Part shown: one piece after another, positions 57,915 through 57,969 of the stretch | How the letters are laid out: every line of letters begins with the position of its first letter | Position numbering within the stretch: the first letter of the stretch is position 1 | DNA from: Deltaproteobacteria bacterium RIFOXYD12_FULL_56_24 | GTDB taxonomy: Bacteria; Desulfobacterota; Desulfobulbia; Desulfobulbales; Desulfurivibrionaceae | Reading direction: 5' to 3' | Assembly (NCBI GenBank): GCA_001799285.1 | Contig: MGTD01000029.1 | Location: forward strand, 1-57,969 | DNA length: 57,969 nucleotides | Notes under the pieces: model-generated | Told to the model about the DNA's origin: nothing | The model's input: the letters and a program-made list of their open reading frames with translations, nothing else | Database searches by the model: none | Position numbers and translations under genes: made by a program

Positions 57915-57969
57915 TGTGAATCGGCATGCAATAATGACCCACCTGGGGGGATAATCGGCGTTCAAAATT
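57915..57969 (+). mobile_element. IS21-family insertion sequence end (partial, runs off right edge)
   Basis: TGTGAATCGGCATGCAATAATG followed by ACCCACCTGGGG has the TG... terminus and the TGACCCA-type internal repeat I know from IS21-family inverted repeats. Only 55 bp are visible, so istA/istB and the target duplication cannot be seen. Confidence 0.6.

Noticed and set aside
57036-57969. Full-length RhuM including the frame up to the window edge
   Set aside because: The first about 17 residues of the open frame come from IS21-like terminal DNA and do not resemble RhuM.
1-57969. CRISPR arrays, tRNA or rRNA genes
   Set aside because: No regularly spaced direct repeats of CRISPR type, and no tRNA cloverleaf or rRNA signature, were recognised on either strand. 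Reading by eye could miss a single tRNA.

Overview
The window looks like a chromosomal segment of an anaerobic, sulfur-metabolising Desulfobacterota, probably a relative of Desulfobulbales. This is an inference from gene content: rubrerythrin, two-iron desulfoferrodoxin, a flavodiiron oxygen reductase, TusA/DsrE sulfur-carrier genes with a YeeE-type transporter, a cysteine-ligated molybdopterin oxidoreductase, and many PAS/GGDEF and NtrC-type regulators. There is no rRNA or tRNA gene to confirm it.

Layout. 1-0.5 kb: the 5' ribozyme part of a group II intron (minus strand) running off the left edge. 0.7-9.1 kb: signalling. A heme/PAS/GGDEF/hemerythrin protein is followed by a membrane protein, histidine kinase and NtrC-type regulator, then a textbook sigma-54 promoter driving a TauE/SafE transporter split over two genes. 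9.2-16.9 kb: a receiver protein with a cytoplasmic molybdenum enzyme and its ferredoxin subunit, an EF-G paralogue, and an acrylyl-CoA-reductase-like gene, peppered with 154-bp IS66-type MITEs. 17-21.3 kb: an oxygen-defence island (PerR, rubrerythrin, superoxide reductase, ferritin, flavodiiron protein). 21.5-25.4 kb: an Rrf2 regulator and a cytochrome bd operon (DUF4492, cydA, cydB and a 30-residue CydX-like peptide). 25.5-26.9 kb: MazEF- and MqsRA-type toxin-antitoxin genes with a broken phd/mqsR junction. 27-30.1 kb: metY-metX-metW with a structured leader. 30.3-37.6 kb: an IMPase, an MFS exporter, an orphan FliK-like protein, a receiver-GAF-kinase and YeeE. 38-39.2 kb: the tusA-dsrE-dsrE operon plus a 57-residue protein. 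39.8-53.3 kb: HIT, mobB-mobA-moeA, serS, a GGDEF response regulator, ddl, a GlcD oxidase, rpsU, xerD, a DHH/CBS/CCA-adding fusion and an M50 protease. 53.3-58 kb: accessory DNA with an unknown gene, nested MITEs, fic, a four-helix-bundle gene with 9-bp tandem repeats, a small unknown gene, and a rhuM gene cut by an IS21-like end at the right edge.

Three themes link the genes. Oxygen handling is arranged as sensing (hemerythrin, PerR, Rrf2), detoxification (SOR, rubrerythrin, flavodiiron protein), iron storage and cytochrome bd respiration. Sulfur-compound handling spans the TSUP pair, YeeE, the TusA/DsrE carriers, the PsrA/PhsA-like oxidoreductase and O-acetylhomoserine sulfhydrylation. The third theme is short non-autonomous transposons that insert in or beside coding ends; one lies in frame inside a gene, and MITE-like DNA appears to encode the start of two others. 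The most unusual observations are the in-frame 54-codon MITE insertion in the yhdH-like gene, the MITE-like start of ddl, the nested MITE pair at 54.1-54.3 kb, and the sensor/kinase/regulator/sigma-54-promoter/split-transporter module.
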